The position numbers and the translations under genes were made by a program. 64,000 nt of DNA from Caenorhabditis remanei (lineage: Eukaryota; Nematoda; Chromadorea; Rhabditida; Rhabditidae): the NCBI RefSeq assembly GCF_010183535.1, contig NC_071331.1:13516001-13580000 (forward strand), in the 5' to 3' direction. The notes under the pieces were generated by a model. The model did no database searches and had not been told where the DNA came from. It saw only the letters and a program-made list of their open reading frames with translations. Below are positions 48,352 to 61,100 of the stretch, piece by piece. The stretch's first letter is position 1. The number at the start of each line of letters is the position of its first letter.

Positions 48352-48950
48352 CAGAATAATTCGGCTGATTTTCAGTTCAATTAGGTGTGAATATGTGTCC
48401 ATTGACACCTTTTATACATGTGACCCCGCCCGATTTATTATTTTTTCTTATGTTCCCGGTACAATCAGGTTAACTTTTTTCTTCAAATTTACATCGGAGA
48501 TCTTATTTATTTCGTATAACAAAGGATATATTTTTGAAACACCAAGCGAATATAGTTTCGATGAGAGCGGAGATTAGTTTTTTAGCTGTCAAAAGGTGAC
48601 TCCGAAAACCTTGAAGACGACTACATTCTTCTGCGATGTTTTGTTTGATTTTATATCCTCGTTCCAAGCAACGATATTTATACGGTTCGAAAATGGGGCT
48701 GAGGGTTGGAAGTTGAAAGACTGACACCTTAGAGCCCAAAAATGTATTATATAATAGATCAGTTTTACATAAGAGGTTTCTGAACTGAATAAATGATATC
48801 TCAATTCAACAAACACTGGAATGCCACAAAACTTGCTCTCCGATTCTAATTAAATACGTCGAACTGGAAAACTCACAATTAGAAATTCCGTTTTCGAAAA
48901 CCTGTTTAAGTGATAGTTTGCCGTTACTTTAATGAATTTATTAAGTACTA

Positions 48951-49096
48951 CTTTGTAGTATACAAAAGTACAGTACACAAACTCTTTGTAGTACACAAAT
49001 TTGTAGTACACAAAAGTACAGTACACTTTGTAGTACACAAAAGTACAGTACACTTTGTAGTACACAAAAGTACAGTACACTTTTGTAGTACACAAA
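48951..49096. repeat. 27-bp minisatellite rich in GTAC
   Basis: About five units of CACTTTGTAGTACACAAAAG plus TACAGTA, with the two last full units at exact 27-bp spacing (49027, 49054). Each unit contains two GTAC-centred palindromes and could extrude hairpins. The period is divisible by three, so all frames are open, but no gene structure is associated. Confidence 0.85.
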
Positions 49097-49099
49097 AAC

Positions 49100-50700
49100 T
49101 TTTAGAATTATGATAAAGAATGATAAATATAGTTTGATGCACAAACTTTGTTGTTGCACCCGTACACTCATTATTGCTCAAGACTTTTCCCTTTTTTCCA
49201 ATAAACTTTTTGCTTCTACTATGACTCAAAAGATCATATAAGTAATTTGTAAGAGACTAACGCTGAAAGATATTTTATTCAGATAACGTAAAAAAACACT
49301 TGTCTGTTCTGTCCTATTAAACACCGCTCGGAAAATAGATCTTTTTCGAAGATCACAAATCGTATCAGAAGATGTTTTTCTTGTTTTCACGGGCCTATGC
49401 ACGAGAGAAAAAAATCACGAAAACCCCCGAACATCCGCATGGCGTTTTTGAAGTTTTCTCAAGGTTTTTCGTCTAAAAAACGTGTGTCAAAGCAACACGG
49501 AAGTTGGCTGGCTACAGCTCGGAGGTAGATCACTCTAGAGTCTAGACGAAATCTCTTCTGGACCCTCGAACTTCGGATCAGAAGGATTCCAAGTCCCGGT
49601 TCCATCTTAAGATCTAATATTGTTACACGACGTTCGAGAGTTTGTCCTTACAATTGTTTCTGCACGGTTTCTCCGGGTGCATCCCAGAATTAATTAGTTT
49701 TTTTTACAGTTTGAATATCGACCTCTTCAATTTCAGTATGAGCCAATTTTCTCGGAAGCGCGATCAATAAAACCGATTATTGATAGAATTTACGGACACT
49801 TTTGTAAAGAAACATATTCTTTCTGAATGCTCTACTGTGTGTTTTATACGATATTTAGTTACGTAATACACGGAACACCTGCGATTCTAGATAAGGTATC
49901 CATAATGTGGTATAAGATCTTAAACAGTCAATAAAATTGATTTTATCTAAGCCACCTCAATTTTATTAACTGATCCACCTGTTTTATTAGGACTGATATC
50001 AACCAATCGCCTGAAGCAGCTGGGAGAGAATACTCAAGCGAATGCTTTAAAGTAGACACAAACAATAACCCCGAAGCAAAACTAAGTTCATCTGGACGAA
50101 CTGTAAAGCTAGATTGAGGAGGCTTTTTTCACAAATCGCGCTTTAACAACAATAACCAAATTGCGCACAAAGATTGTTTCTGATTGGTTTACTATCCCGG
50201 TCCATTCCTCTCTCAATTGTACTACTTGTAGGGAGCATTCGTTTTAATAGTATAAAGTACACTCTCATATTACCAGCATTCCTGTATTGTAAAATTATTT
50301 TCGCAATTTATCCGGAAACATTCTGAATTGTACTCGGTGATATTTGATTTTTTCATGATTCTTTAATCGTATTTGAAATAAATAAATAAGATACTGTTCG
50401 ATATCTTCATTGTTGATTCCCTTGTAAAAAACATTTCTCAAGTGAATTTTATTCATAATTATTTGTCTGAAAACAGGGATGGGGGTTTGATAAAATCAAA
50501 AAAAAAATCAGATGAAAAGTGAAAAAGAGAGGAAAAGTTGGGTGAGGCATGGGGATAATGGGGTTTCAGTAATTTCTATTAGTTCGAAAAAAAAGATGGG
50601 TCATTTCACCGTACACAAAAACGAAAATAGAAAGGCTCATACTTAAAGTTGAAAAGGCGAATCACATGATCACATGGTTTGGAAAAAGAGTATGGTGAAG
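49100..50700. other. Intergenic stretch, no gene seen
   Basis: Between the minisatellite and the 3' end of prkl-1 I find no exon pattern. A small imperfect inverted repeat of AATAAAATTGA type lies near 49930-49970. It probably includes the prkl-1 3' UTR at its right end. Confidence 0.6.
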
Positions 50701-50725
50701 ATCTCGAAAAAGCAGATGTTTCAGT

Positions 50726-53700
50726 TCAAGAGACAGTACATCTCGAACTCTTCTTCTTTTTCGCCATACGAACACCTCCACCTGACATCATCATTGGCTC
50801 GTTTTTCTTCGATTTTCGAGATGAATTTTTGACGGGTGCCTGGAGTTTAAGAATAAATGAAACTATTTCGTCTGGAGAACTTACTCTGCTCAAAGAAGCG
50901 GCTGCCATTATATTTGATATATAGAGTTGTTCATCTTCTGAATCTGACGAAGAAGACGTGCTGTATCCATCCATTTCTGGGTATCCAGTTGACAACTTGT
51001 TCGGTGTCTTCGAGTAGTAATTATGATGAGATGGAGATGTTGGCATCTGGAAAATTACTTATCAGTTAAAAACTAATGGAGATTTTGTGAAACTTACGTC
51101 ATGTGGATATTTTTTGTCGAAGTTTGGGCTATTTTGAGATGAACATGGAAGAACAGTTTCGTAGATATTCTCAGATGGAGGTGGTGGTGGAGCTCTTTGT
51201 GGTGGCTTTGGGCGTTGACCCTGGCTCTTATTTATGACACTTGGCTTCTGAATTTGCATTGTGGTTGTCATAAAATTCTGATTCTGCTGAACAATGTGTG
51301 GAAGACGTGGAGCCACTCTTGGTGAAGCTGGAATTCGGACAACTCTCGTTGACTTCTGTGTTGTTTTTCTATGAGGAGATCCCAAACGATCTTCATCCAA
51401 AAGTTCTTCGTCTTCTCCTCCGCATGTCTGATATCCACAGAAAAGCGATTCTCCTACTCTTGAGTATTTGACTCCGAGCAAGTTTTTAGAGCAAACGCAG
51501 CAGCAGAAACATTCAGCAGAAGCATGCCAATGAAGATCTCCTTGAGACATATGAGGAGTATCAGAAGAGAAAGAAAGACGGCAGGTTGTACAAGAAATTG
51601 TTGATGATGACGAATGAAAACATTTCAGACACACTGGTTTGTTGGCTCTGGAAAAAATATGATACTTGTATCCTCTAGTTATGAAAATTCTTGCCTCTGC
51701 ATGTACTTCTGATCAGCCAAAACATCGTTGCACTGTGCGCATTGAAAGTGATGGAAATGCCATGAACGGCCTTCTGCTTCCAAACATTCGTCCCCAAAGA
51801 TGACCTGGAAGAAGGGATTGGATTAGAGAATTTGATGAAAGTTTGTGTAATTTGATAGGAAAACGAGTATTTGAACATCTGGAAGTTGGCAACCTAGGCT
51901 GGGAGGTCAAATTAATGATGAAGAGAGTTAGGTTGAGATGGAGGAAACTTTCATATCGTAAAACTAGTACTCAATAGAAACATTTTCAAGTAATGTTTGG
52001 AACTAGGAACACGATATATAGTACCAATAAACTTGTATTCAAAATAGTGTTGTAAGCTTTCAACGTCAAGTCTTCCAGTGGAGCACTCTCTTCAATTCCA
52101 ATTTTCAGATGATTTGATGCATTTTCAGTGTTTTTGCAGCTGAATCACATTCAAAACAAAACTTGAGAACCCCTATTCTTTGTTTTTTTTTGCCCTTCTT
52201 CAATTATTTCAAGTTGCGATTCTTTCGTTTTCTCCTTTCGAAAAACTAATGTTTCACCAAATCGCCTATCATAAAATTCTTGCTTCCACACACCACCAGA
52301 TGTATATCTAAAACTCAAGCAGAAACAGTGTAAAAATCCGTAAAACTTCGTTTCTTGTTTCCGACGGTGGTCGAGAATAAGAACTTAAAGAGCACGAAAC
52401 TCCCGAACAAAAGTACATACCTCATCACATTTTGCACACCGTGGTTTGATTTGTTCCGCGTGATGTCGACCGCAGAATATCTGAAATGGAATTGATGAAA
52501 ATGTTGAGGAGATCATGATTCCTTACCTGATTTTCGTGAGCAAAATAAATCAAATCGACCAGAAGAACATCACAAGTCTGGCATCGAAAGCATGCTGGAT
52601 GATATCTTTTCTGGGTTCTCGTAGCCATAACACTGATTTCTCCTTCTTCGAGACGCTTTGGACACTGAAAATTAACATGAATTAGCTAGTCCGAGATCTC
52701 ATTTTCATCTGGCTCTTCTTCTGACTCGTTAAGATATAATCTAAGTGTCTCAACTAGTTCTCTGAAGCTAATTTCTTCTTCTCCTCCTAATTTGTGTTCC
52801 CATCTCATTTTGTGAATTTTCATTCAGAATGAGAACGATAAGCATCTCGAAACCTAACATCTTCCTAATGTGATGTGCCATTCAAATTCATCATCAAATA
52901 TCAATCTGTCACTTTTTGTTGCATTTTTTCCAACCAGGAATCGGAAAATGATTATGAATTCTCGCTTTTTTTTGGTTTTCTAATCATTCTCATTATTATT
53001 TTTCCCTCCTCTCCAGATGGTAGCAGGTGTCTTTCTAGAAGTGCAAAGAAACAGAGAGGAGACTAGATTACAAGATAAGTAGCAACATTATATGGTCAAG
53101 TACCTCCTCACCGTCCAGCCGGTTCACTTCTTCCATGTGTTTCTATAGTTATGTAAATACAAGATGGTGTCTCTCTCCCCAAATGTCTTACTCTCTTCTT
53201 GACCGTCTTAGAACGGGGTAATACGGATTAGCAGTGTATGAATAATAGGTATTCAAATTTGAACTGATTCTATGTTCCAATGTATTCAACTAGTGCTTTG
53301 AAGGAAAGGAATGAGACAAAAAACAACTGTCATCTGACATTTTCTGTCACTAACACTTCTGTTCATAGTTGAGTAACTTGACTGACAAGTACACACAAAG
53401 ATACAATACGATCTCATTTATAATCTGGTACATAACTGGCAACATAACACCAGAAGTTTCTGATGGATTAGTTGACATAGATCGTGAATTTGAACTCAAA
53501 TAAAGTCTCTTAAAAACTGAGTAAAAGGGCACATGTTTTGCTTCACTTCTAATTTTTGTGTTTACACTTACAAAGATTTCCATAATTACTGGTAGAATCC
53601 CAACTATCAACAACCAAGTATGTGTCCGTACAATCCTCTTGACACGCGCATTAGTTGAGAAGTAACAATTGGGAATGACACATTCAATCCAGAAAACAGA

Positions 53701-55748
53701 ATCCTCCTAACCATTTCTACAAAAGGCAGATGTTCCTCTCTCTATTTTCCCCTAATTTAGGCCTTCGAACATAATACTTGGCATTGGAAGGAAGGGTATC
53801 AAATGCGCGAAAACCACTGAGAGGAAGCCTCTTAGAAAAGTGATTGATGACATGGTATCATGACACTCTCACAGACAGAAAGACCATCTGTTCAGTCTAT
53901 ACTAACCAAAAAATACGCACTTTCTTGACCCTGTAATTGACTTCTCTTTGCTCTATTTCTAAGCTTGTTATGAGTATGTTTAGATCAAAAAGCTCCCGCG
54001 CGGAAGCGAATGGATCTTTGTTTGATCTACCTACCATCTACCCATGACGGGATTAGATTAACACGGCCAGCTAATCAGATTATAAGTCGACGGGCGGTCT
54101 CAAGTGAGCAGGAAGCAATGAGTATATATCACTCCGTACAAGAAATTACACCGGAAACTCATGTTTGCATAACCGACCAGAAACAGATCCAGAAAAGGTT
54201 TCCCTGCTTCTTTCCTAAATGAAATCTCCCAAAAATCGCAGGACCAAAATTGAAATATAGACACAACAATGTGGTTGACTCTTCCTTTTCCTATTAATAA
54301 ACATGTAACGATGCATAGGTAATTAGCAGTGACTGCTGCTGCTGCTCTGCTTCTCCTTCACTAACAGCCGGAGCTGCTTCGTAGTAAAAGAAAGATGGAT
54401 GAACGTTTGACAATAATTGCATATTGTCTATGACTCTCCGTTCGAACACATTTAGATGTTGCAATGATGATTGCTTTGAACGGATTCGTGGTCAAGCGAG
54501 AATATACGGATGTCGGATAACAATGAATCCATAGGAAGTATAATAGGATTGAAAAACATCCATTTCTGCAGTTCTTTTTTCAATGTCCTCTAACTCAAAA
54601 CGAACATCCCAACAGCTGGCTTCCTCATTCTTCAGAAGTGCGGAAGGTCAACAACCCTCTCCTTCAGAAAACCTTCAGAACTTTTTTTACCGCACCACTC
54701 GTAAGTGGAACTATCCGCTTTCGAGCAGACGGTCCCTTTCTTTCTCTAATGAGCATGACCTTTCTCCTATTTCCGTCATTGTTTATTCTCAAGTGTGACC
54801 ACTGTTCGGAGTGGGAGAACGTGGTGGCGGCAAGTCAAAAAGGCGACAAAAAAGAAGCCGTGAAGATGATGAGGAAAACGAGAGATAGAGCATCTCATTT
54901 CTGTAGCATAAGCATAAAGATGGTGCGGGGAAAGAGAGCGCTCGCGTATAAAGATTTATGACTTTTCGAGGGTGCGGAAAGACGAAAAAGAAAATGGTTG
55001 TTTATGGTTGGTTATACGCCACAGTTTGGCAAGATTTACGGTTTGGTATTGGGTTCAATCCCTCATATAGATGGGTCAAAAATCAGGAGAAGGATTAACA
55101 GAAAAGTAAAATTGCCAGCCGACTTCAAAAAATAAAAATTGAAACTAACTTTTTCACACTTTGTATCGAATGGTGCATACTGTACAACTCCACTTCCAAG
55201 ACACTCAGTTTTCCTTGTTCTCTCAAACATTCTCAGAGTGTCTGCTTCTTCTGAATTCAAGTCTTCGCAGTATCTGACATCTGAATCCTGCGGTGGAAGT
55301 TGATAACGAGACTGACGTTGTCTCCATTTCTCCCCAGCAGATCCGATGAAAGGCACTTTGTTTTCAGGTAGACAAGCAAAGTAGGCATGAACCTGTAAGA
55401 TTAAGAATTTGAATTTAAAAACCACTCTATTTAATTGTTAGAAACGAGAGAAAAACACCTGTTGTGTAGATGTTTTGTATGGTCAACAGATTGTGAACAA
55501 GATAATTGCTTCGAAAAATTCATTTTTTGAACACTTACCATATTTGGTTTCAAACCACTTGGTACCCAAGCGTATTCGTCCAAAGCACATCCACTGTCAT
55601 CATCAGAAGTCGAATGTCGATGTGCATCAGCAGCGATTCGGATTCTCGATGCAGGTGACAGTCCGCCCTGAGCTCGTCGGGAAGAAATAAGTTGGGGAGC
55701 AAACTGATCTGATGCTTCAAGACGTCGACGTCGAACACGGTCGCTCAT
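50726..55748 (-). CDS. prkl-1: Prickle homologue (PET, three LIM, CAAX)
   Basis: Planar cell polarity protein. Exons (minus): 55748-55539, 55392-55150, 52664-52527, 52480-52421, 51804-51695, 51647-51098, 51046-50726; 1,632 nt in one frame (543 aa). The PET domain spans [34 protein letters not shown] and [23 protein letters not shown]1: CEKC (split by an intron), [29 protein letters not shown]2: [29 protein letters not shown]3: [32 protein letters not shown] Pro-rich linker and a Ser/Asp cluster precede the C-terminal CTVS prenylation box after a basic run. The TTTTTAG immediately before the ATG suggests trans-splicing or an upstream 5' UTR exon. Intron 2 is 2.5 kb. Acts at the plasma membrane cortex with Van Gogh in polarity and neurite control (family knowledge). 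Confidence 0.96.
53104..53136 (-). CDS. prkl-1: Candidate alternative first exon of prkl-1
   Basis: In the 2.5-kb second intron an ATG opens eleven codons ([11 protein letters not shown]) ending in phase 0 at a GTACTT site. It could splice to the LIM1 exon at 52664 in frame, giving an isoform without PET and without the first Cys of LIM1. The donor is not strong, so this is a suggestion only. Confidence 0.3.
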
Positions 55749-55970
55749 CTAAAAAGTGGAACAGTTGGAGAGTTTTCAAACGACGAAGTTCAAGAAAAAT
55801 TCATAAGGGATACTGTTAGAAGTGAATAGTTGTAAACAATAAAAGAAAAGTCCAAGTCAAAAATCAAATGAAAGTAGGAGGCAAAAGTATGCAAATATTT
55901 TAAAAAAGGGTGTGTTTAAGTGCCAAGTGTGAAAAAAGACCAGTCTCTAACCTTCTTTTTCCAAATAAAA

Positions 55971-56285
55971 ATGTCAATCACTTTGCCAAAGCCATCACCA
56001 CCATCACCCACTAAAACTAGACCGGTCCCCCGTATATCCTCCCAACACTCGACATCTGACCGTTTCATTTCTCATTTCACATTTCACAAAAAGGACGTCG
56101 TAATGTTGATTCAATTAGAGAAATCTTCCGAAAATCTTCATCCTTTGCCAAAAGTAGAAGACGTCCCGTTTAGAGATGGTATAGTAAAGATCGGGACGTG
56201 TGTTTATGCTAATTTGATATGGCCTTGTAATAGAGGAATGACTGTGTGCGTACCGCCCGTTTTGTCTCTGTCATTATACCGGTAA
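55971..56285 (+). CDS. Candidate small ORF antisense to the prkl-1 promoter
   Basis: The ATG in ideal nematode context (AAAAATGTC) opens 104 codons starting MSITLPKPSPPSPTKTRPVP and RISSQHSTSDRF. The first 45 codons are Pro/Ser/Thr-rich with coding-like usage, the rest less so. No splice partner or homology recognised. It may be a real small divergent gene, a 5' exon, or chance. Confidence 0.25.
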   Translation: MSITLPKPSPPSPTKTRPVPRISSQHSTSDRFISHFTFHKKDVVMLIQLEKSSENLHPLPKVEDVPFRDGIVKIGTCVYANLIWPCNRGMTVCVPPVLSLSLYR

Positions 56286-58065
56286 TGACGGAGAAGTGAC
56301 GAGTAATGAGTGTAGAAATAATAGATTTAGAGGTTTAGAAACATTTGGAGAAAGTTCGAGGAAGAACAGAAGTGAAACGGGAAAAGTGAGAAGAGAGTTG
56401 CGGGGGAAATCAAGAACCGAGAAAGAATTTCAGATTTGAGTTGGTTTTCAAAAGTGTACTTGTTCAGTATATTCTGATCAAAACTTCATACAAAAGTTGT
56501 TCGAAAAAAATCAAATTAAAACATTTCAATATTCAGCCCGGTGCAAAACTGTACACCGTATAGAAAATGAGTCACTCGTCGGTAAGAATGGAAATGAAGA
56601 AATCTGAAACAAAAGTGGAACTAAAACTAATGCATTGGGCGTTGGCCCGGAACCACATGGATTCTTAACATCAGAAGCTACAGGGATCCCTCCCTTTATC
56701 TAAACGAGAGACGCAGAACGAGAAAAATAGAAAAGGATGGGCGTGGCTTATTCCTTACCGCATGTGTTTATGTACCCTTCTCTGGTCAGGAAGAGTCTCT
56801 CTATATATGAGTGTGTCTGTGTGTATATGGGTGACAGGTGTTATGATACATCGGTACTAAAGATGTTATCGTTTTGGAGGTTGTGGTCCCTTAGGTGTCG
56901 AGACCACAATAGTTCTAATCTAATAGAAATAGAGAGTTGCGGCAGATCAAAAGTTGGCGGTGGTCCAACGGGCTCTTTTTGAAGTTTCAGATGTGGAGGT
57001 GAGATAATTAATACGTGATTGATTGATCGAGAAGGAAGGAAGAACAATAGTTGGGATAGCTGGCCATTGGATTAAGTTGGTTGGTGTTTTTGAAACCCTT
57101 AGTCAAAATATAGAAAGAATGTTGACCAACGTTTCTTTATTTGTGGACAGTCAGTTGCCTGCCAATAAAGTTCCCGGATTAGAAGACCACAGTAATCTAC
57201 CACCATCTAGCCAAACCAACTTCATATTTCCTAATATAACGGTCATAATTATATTCCACCCAAACGAAGCGAAAGAATGGAAAAAGAGGAAGGATGTGTG
57301 CCCTGAATGAGAAGAAAATAAATCGTTTTTGACACTTTTTTGCGCCGGTGCCGTATGATGATGCGCATGTGCGAGATGGGGGAGACAGACACCTCGCACC
57401 ACTGAAGACAGCCGGTGGTGCATGAGATGAGAGTGAGAAGAAAAAGGTATTAAATTAGGAAGAAAACTGTGTTATTCAACATAAACAAGGTAATAACCAT
57501 TCAGAGTACTCTCTGCATTCTTGGAGAATTCAAGCTCCCCGGAGTGGGTGAAATTGGTAGAAAATAAACTAGAACAACTCAGTTAGCCTTCTAATCCTGA
57601 TTGAGAGTGACTTTGAATGAAAACTGACGGAAATTCCAAATGACCTAGAAAGTAGGAAAGTTTTCCTTCATTTTTTTTGGTTCCCATCACCGTTTTCACT
57701 TCGAATTTTTTTGTCTCGCTTGCTTCGTTCATGCGAAAATAAAAGTGAGAAGTAGAGGAGAAAAAGTTCGAAGGAATGAATGAATTGTGGTGTTGTGATG
57801 TGATGTGCGATGACCGTTAAAATGAATTCGGTGTGAACTTCTATTCGAAATTTCACGAATTGATGTGTGTTCAAGGGAGAGTATTGAGCAGTGATGATGA
57901 GTGTGATGGGTGAAAAGTTCAACTTTGGAGACAGAGTTGATCGGGATGAGAATCATTGAATTTAGAAAGTTTTCAAAAGGAAAAGATATCAGAAATAGTA
58001 AATGAAACGTGCTATTTTCAAACTTTACGGAACAATAAAAATATGAAACTTTTGCAGGAAAAAAG

Positions 58066-58173
58066 ATGTCGTCAACCTCAAAAAAGGTGCAATCGGTGAT
58101 GATCGACGATGATGACACTCTTTTTTATACCTCCGATGCCCTTTTTATATCAATAAAAAGAAATAAAAAGGTA
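58066..58173 (+). CDS. Candidate 5' exon on the plus strand
   Basis: Behind a TTTTGCAG acceptor, ATG opens MSSTSKKVQSVMIDDDDTLF and YTSDALFISIKRNKK, closing at a stop inside GTATAG, which could also be a donor. The acceptor eight bases before the ATG and the AAAGATGTCG context resemble trans-spliced nematode starts. No downstream exons could be joined. Confidence 0.2.
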
Positions 58174-61100
58174 TAGGTATACCTATACGTTCCGCCAAAA
58201 CGGAACGAGAGAGAAACTCTCTGATTGTATGCATACATTTGGAGGAAAATAGGAGTGATAGGGGTTGGAGAGAAGGAGAAAGAGAGGAAGAGAGAGAGAG
58301 GTATCCTACCCTCACCTTTGCCGTATAAGTAGTTGATATAGTATATAAATAAACGGAAAATAGTATAATGAGAGAGCTGCAAAGAAAGAAAAAGAAGGGG
58401 GAAAGTATGACCATGGTATTATGATTAAGTTGAGTTCATCGTTTTGTTAATAGAAGTGTTGGGACATTTTAAGATAACTGTCTATGAATAAACACAATGC
58501 GTTATCAATATTTTTGAATCTTCATGCAATTGATAACAGATTAAGAATTTGATTACCAGGCTTGGTATTGCTTGAAAAAAGTTTAGAGCCATCTACCAGA
58601 ATCTCAAAGTAAAAACAATTATCTGGAAGTTCTAATATGGATAAACTATGAATGATGGATCCTGGTTTTCTATGACGAACACAAGATCCCCACGGATTCT
58701 ACGAATCCTCCCAACAAAGAGCTAACAACATTTTTTACTAAAAAACGGAATCAATGGAGTAATAAGTTTGAATCAGGTAAAGAGAAATTCAAACAGATTT
58801 CTAATAAAAAATGAACTTTCAGCCCCATTATTCTAAGTAAATGACTACTTGCTTATTAATGATTATGGCTAGTACAGTAACCTATTTGGGATTCAAAACA
58901 AAAATATTTAGAATGCAATAAAATTGATTAGAATGAACTCTCAGTCTGGTTTTTCAAATCCATAAAATGATAGAAATTCAGTAACCTATATCATTTGAAA
59001 CATTCAAAAGGAAAAACCAGAAAGCAGGAACACGATCAACCGTTTTGATCAAGAAAGTTGCAAGTTGTGAACGAAAATGAAAGTACTCTGCACCAAAAGA
59101 AAAATTTCCAAAAAACTGAAGTGGTCCGTGACACAATTCATATAGAAAGAACAATGACACAACTAGGTCTCGAATAGAAATAGAAATCCGAATAGATTTA
59201 TTTGTAACAATTCTTCTTTTCTTTCTCCCCATTTTCTTCTTTCTTCTTGCTCCTCTTCTTCTTCTTCTCATTTGAATGACACATTGATCACATCTTGGAG
59301 AGGAAGGGAGGAGCCCCCTCTAAAGACCCACTTATTCTATTCATTCATTCCGAAATTTATATATTTTAAACTTTTCGACTCTTCGGTGTCTCATTCTTCA
59401 CTGATAGAATTTTGAAGAGTTTTGACGAGAATAATGATGAGAAAGAAACGTCAAAAAGTGATAAATGTCAATCAGATTTCGATTTGTTCAGGTGGAAATC
59501 AAAATGTTTGGTCTTCTATATTGGAAGACTTTTTCGGAAGACAAAATAGAACTAAACAAGGATATCAAATGGATTTAAAAAAACAAGGTCCTCTTGAAGT
59601 GAGTCGTGTGAAATTCACTCTTGAGATCTTTTTTGCAAAAGAAAACGAATGAAAAAATAAACAGAGCGATCCGATGTCATATTCTAAACTATACGATAAA
59701 AATTACTGAAAATTATCAGTGTCGGTCTCAGGGGCGGGGCTTCTTAAGAGTCAAATTATCCCGATTCGCCCGAAATCGTACAGTAAAAACTGAAACAGTT
59801 GGAAGAAAACTGCGAAAAAAGGGATGAATCGTTTCTTCGTTGCCCGGAATAATAAAATTTTGCTTTTTTTATTGCGCGCGGTGCGAAGCGGAAAAAAAGA
59901 AATGTGCAAAAGAAGAAAAAAGGGAATTTTGAAAGCGTATTCATATTCAAATTTCCTTTTAGAAACATTTCAAAACAAACTATTTTTGTGACATTTTTCT
60001 TTGCTTTTTGCTCGAAGTCTGTTCGAAAAACAAACACCGAAAAAGGAAGAAAGTAAGAAGTGAAAAAGAGTTTTGAAATACAAAAAAGGCAGAAAAATAT
60101 TTGAGAAATCTGAGAAACAGAAAGAAAAAAAGAAGATTACCAAGAAAAGGAACCACAAATACTAAGACCCATCTCTTCCCATCATCATCATTCTTTAAAC
60201 AGAAAACAACCATTTGAAGAAGTGTTTCAAGTGTTTTGATTGCTATGAGAAGACGGAAAGGGTTCTGGAAACATACTTGAGAAGCAAGATTTCTGATTTC
60301 AAATCTGAAATGGCGCAGTTTTTTCTGAGACTTAGTGAAGTGAGGTCTCAGAAAACCCAAAAGTCGCTTAACTCCTTAAATTTATTAAAATTTAAATCAG
60401 GATCATAACTCACTGGGATAATAAAAATAGTGTGATGTTCTAAATTAAAAGGTCAAAATGTACAAAACATGGAATCGGGATGGAAAAGAGATTCACATGC
60501 GCCCAACCCGTGCTGACGTTCGTCCGTTCCTCTTCTTCTTCTTCAGAAGATTTTATCTTGAATGTTTTGGCTGGTCCTGCGCTTCCCTTCTCCTAGAGAC
60601 GATTTATTACCGGCCACACACATAGACACATGCCCTCTTTTCTTTTATATTCGTTAGGTTTCTGATTCAGAAACAAGAAAAATAAAAAAGATGAAGAAGA
60701 AGAACAAGAGGATGAAGAAGAAAGAAAAGGTCGAAAACTTGATGAATTGTTGTAACGGAGAAGTGGATGAGAAGGAGGAGTTTTTTTTTCGTTTGAAAAA
60801 TGAAATAACTGGAATATAAATTGTATTCAAATCTCAGAAGAATTGGAAAAAGTTCAGACATCAGAACAGTTTCAACAGAAGGAAGCATTGATGAAGAGTG
60901 AGATGAGCACTGACATAATGCAGAAAAGAGATCAACAAGAATAAGTGTTTTCTAATAAATTAATTTCAAATTATGAAAAAAACTGTGAAATCTGAGTCAG
61001 GCCTAAAAGTAATTGAGATTAAGGTTCTCTGGAACATTTTTCAAATGTGAATGAGCTGGAAACGTTCGAAGAGAATCAGAAAGGGCAAGTTGGCATTTTC

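Noticed and set aside
48948..49229. Repetitive Tyr/Cys/Val/Leu open frames
   Set aside because: Translation of the 27-bp minisatellite in several frames and both strands; no gene structure.
55035..55075. Possible tRNA B-box (GGGTTCAATCCCTC)
   Set aside because: Neither a matching A-box nor acceptor and anticodon stems can be folded around it.
59200..59271. Arg/Lys-rich start of a minus-strand frame
   Set aside because: Translation of a TTC/TCT microsatellite; the rest has no coding signature.
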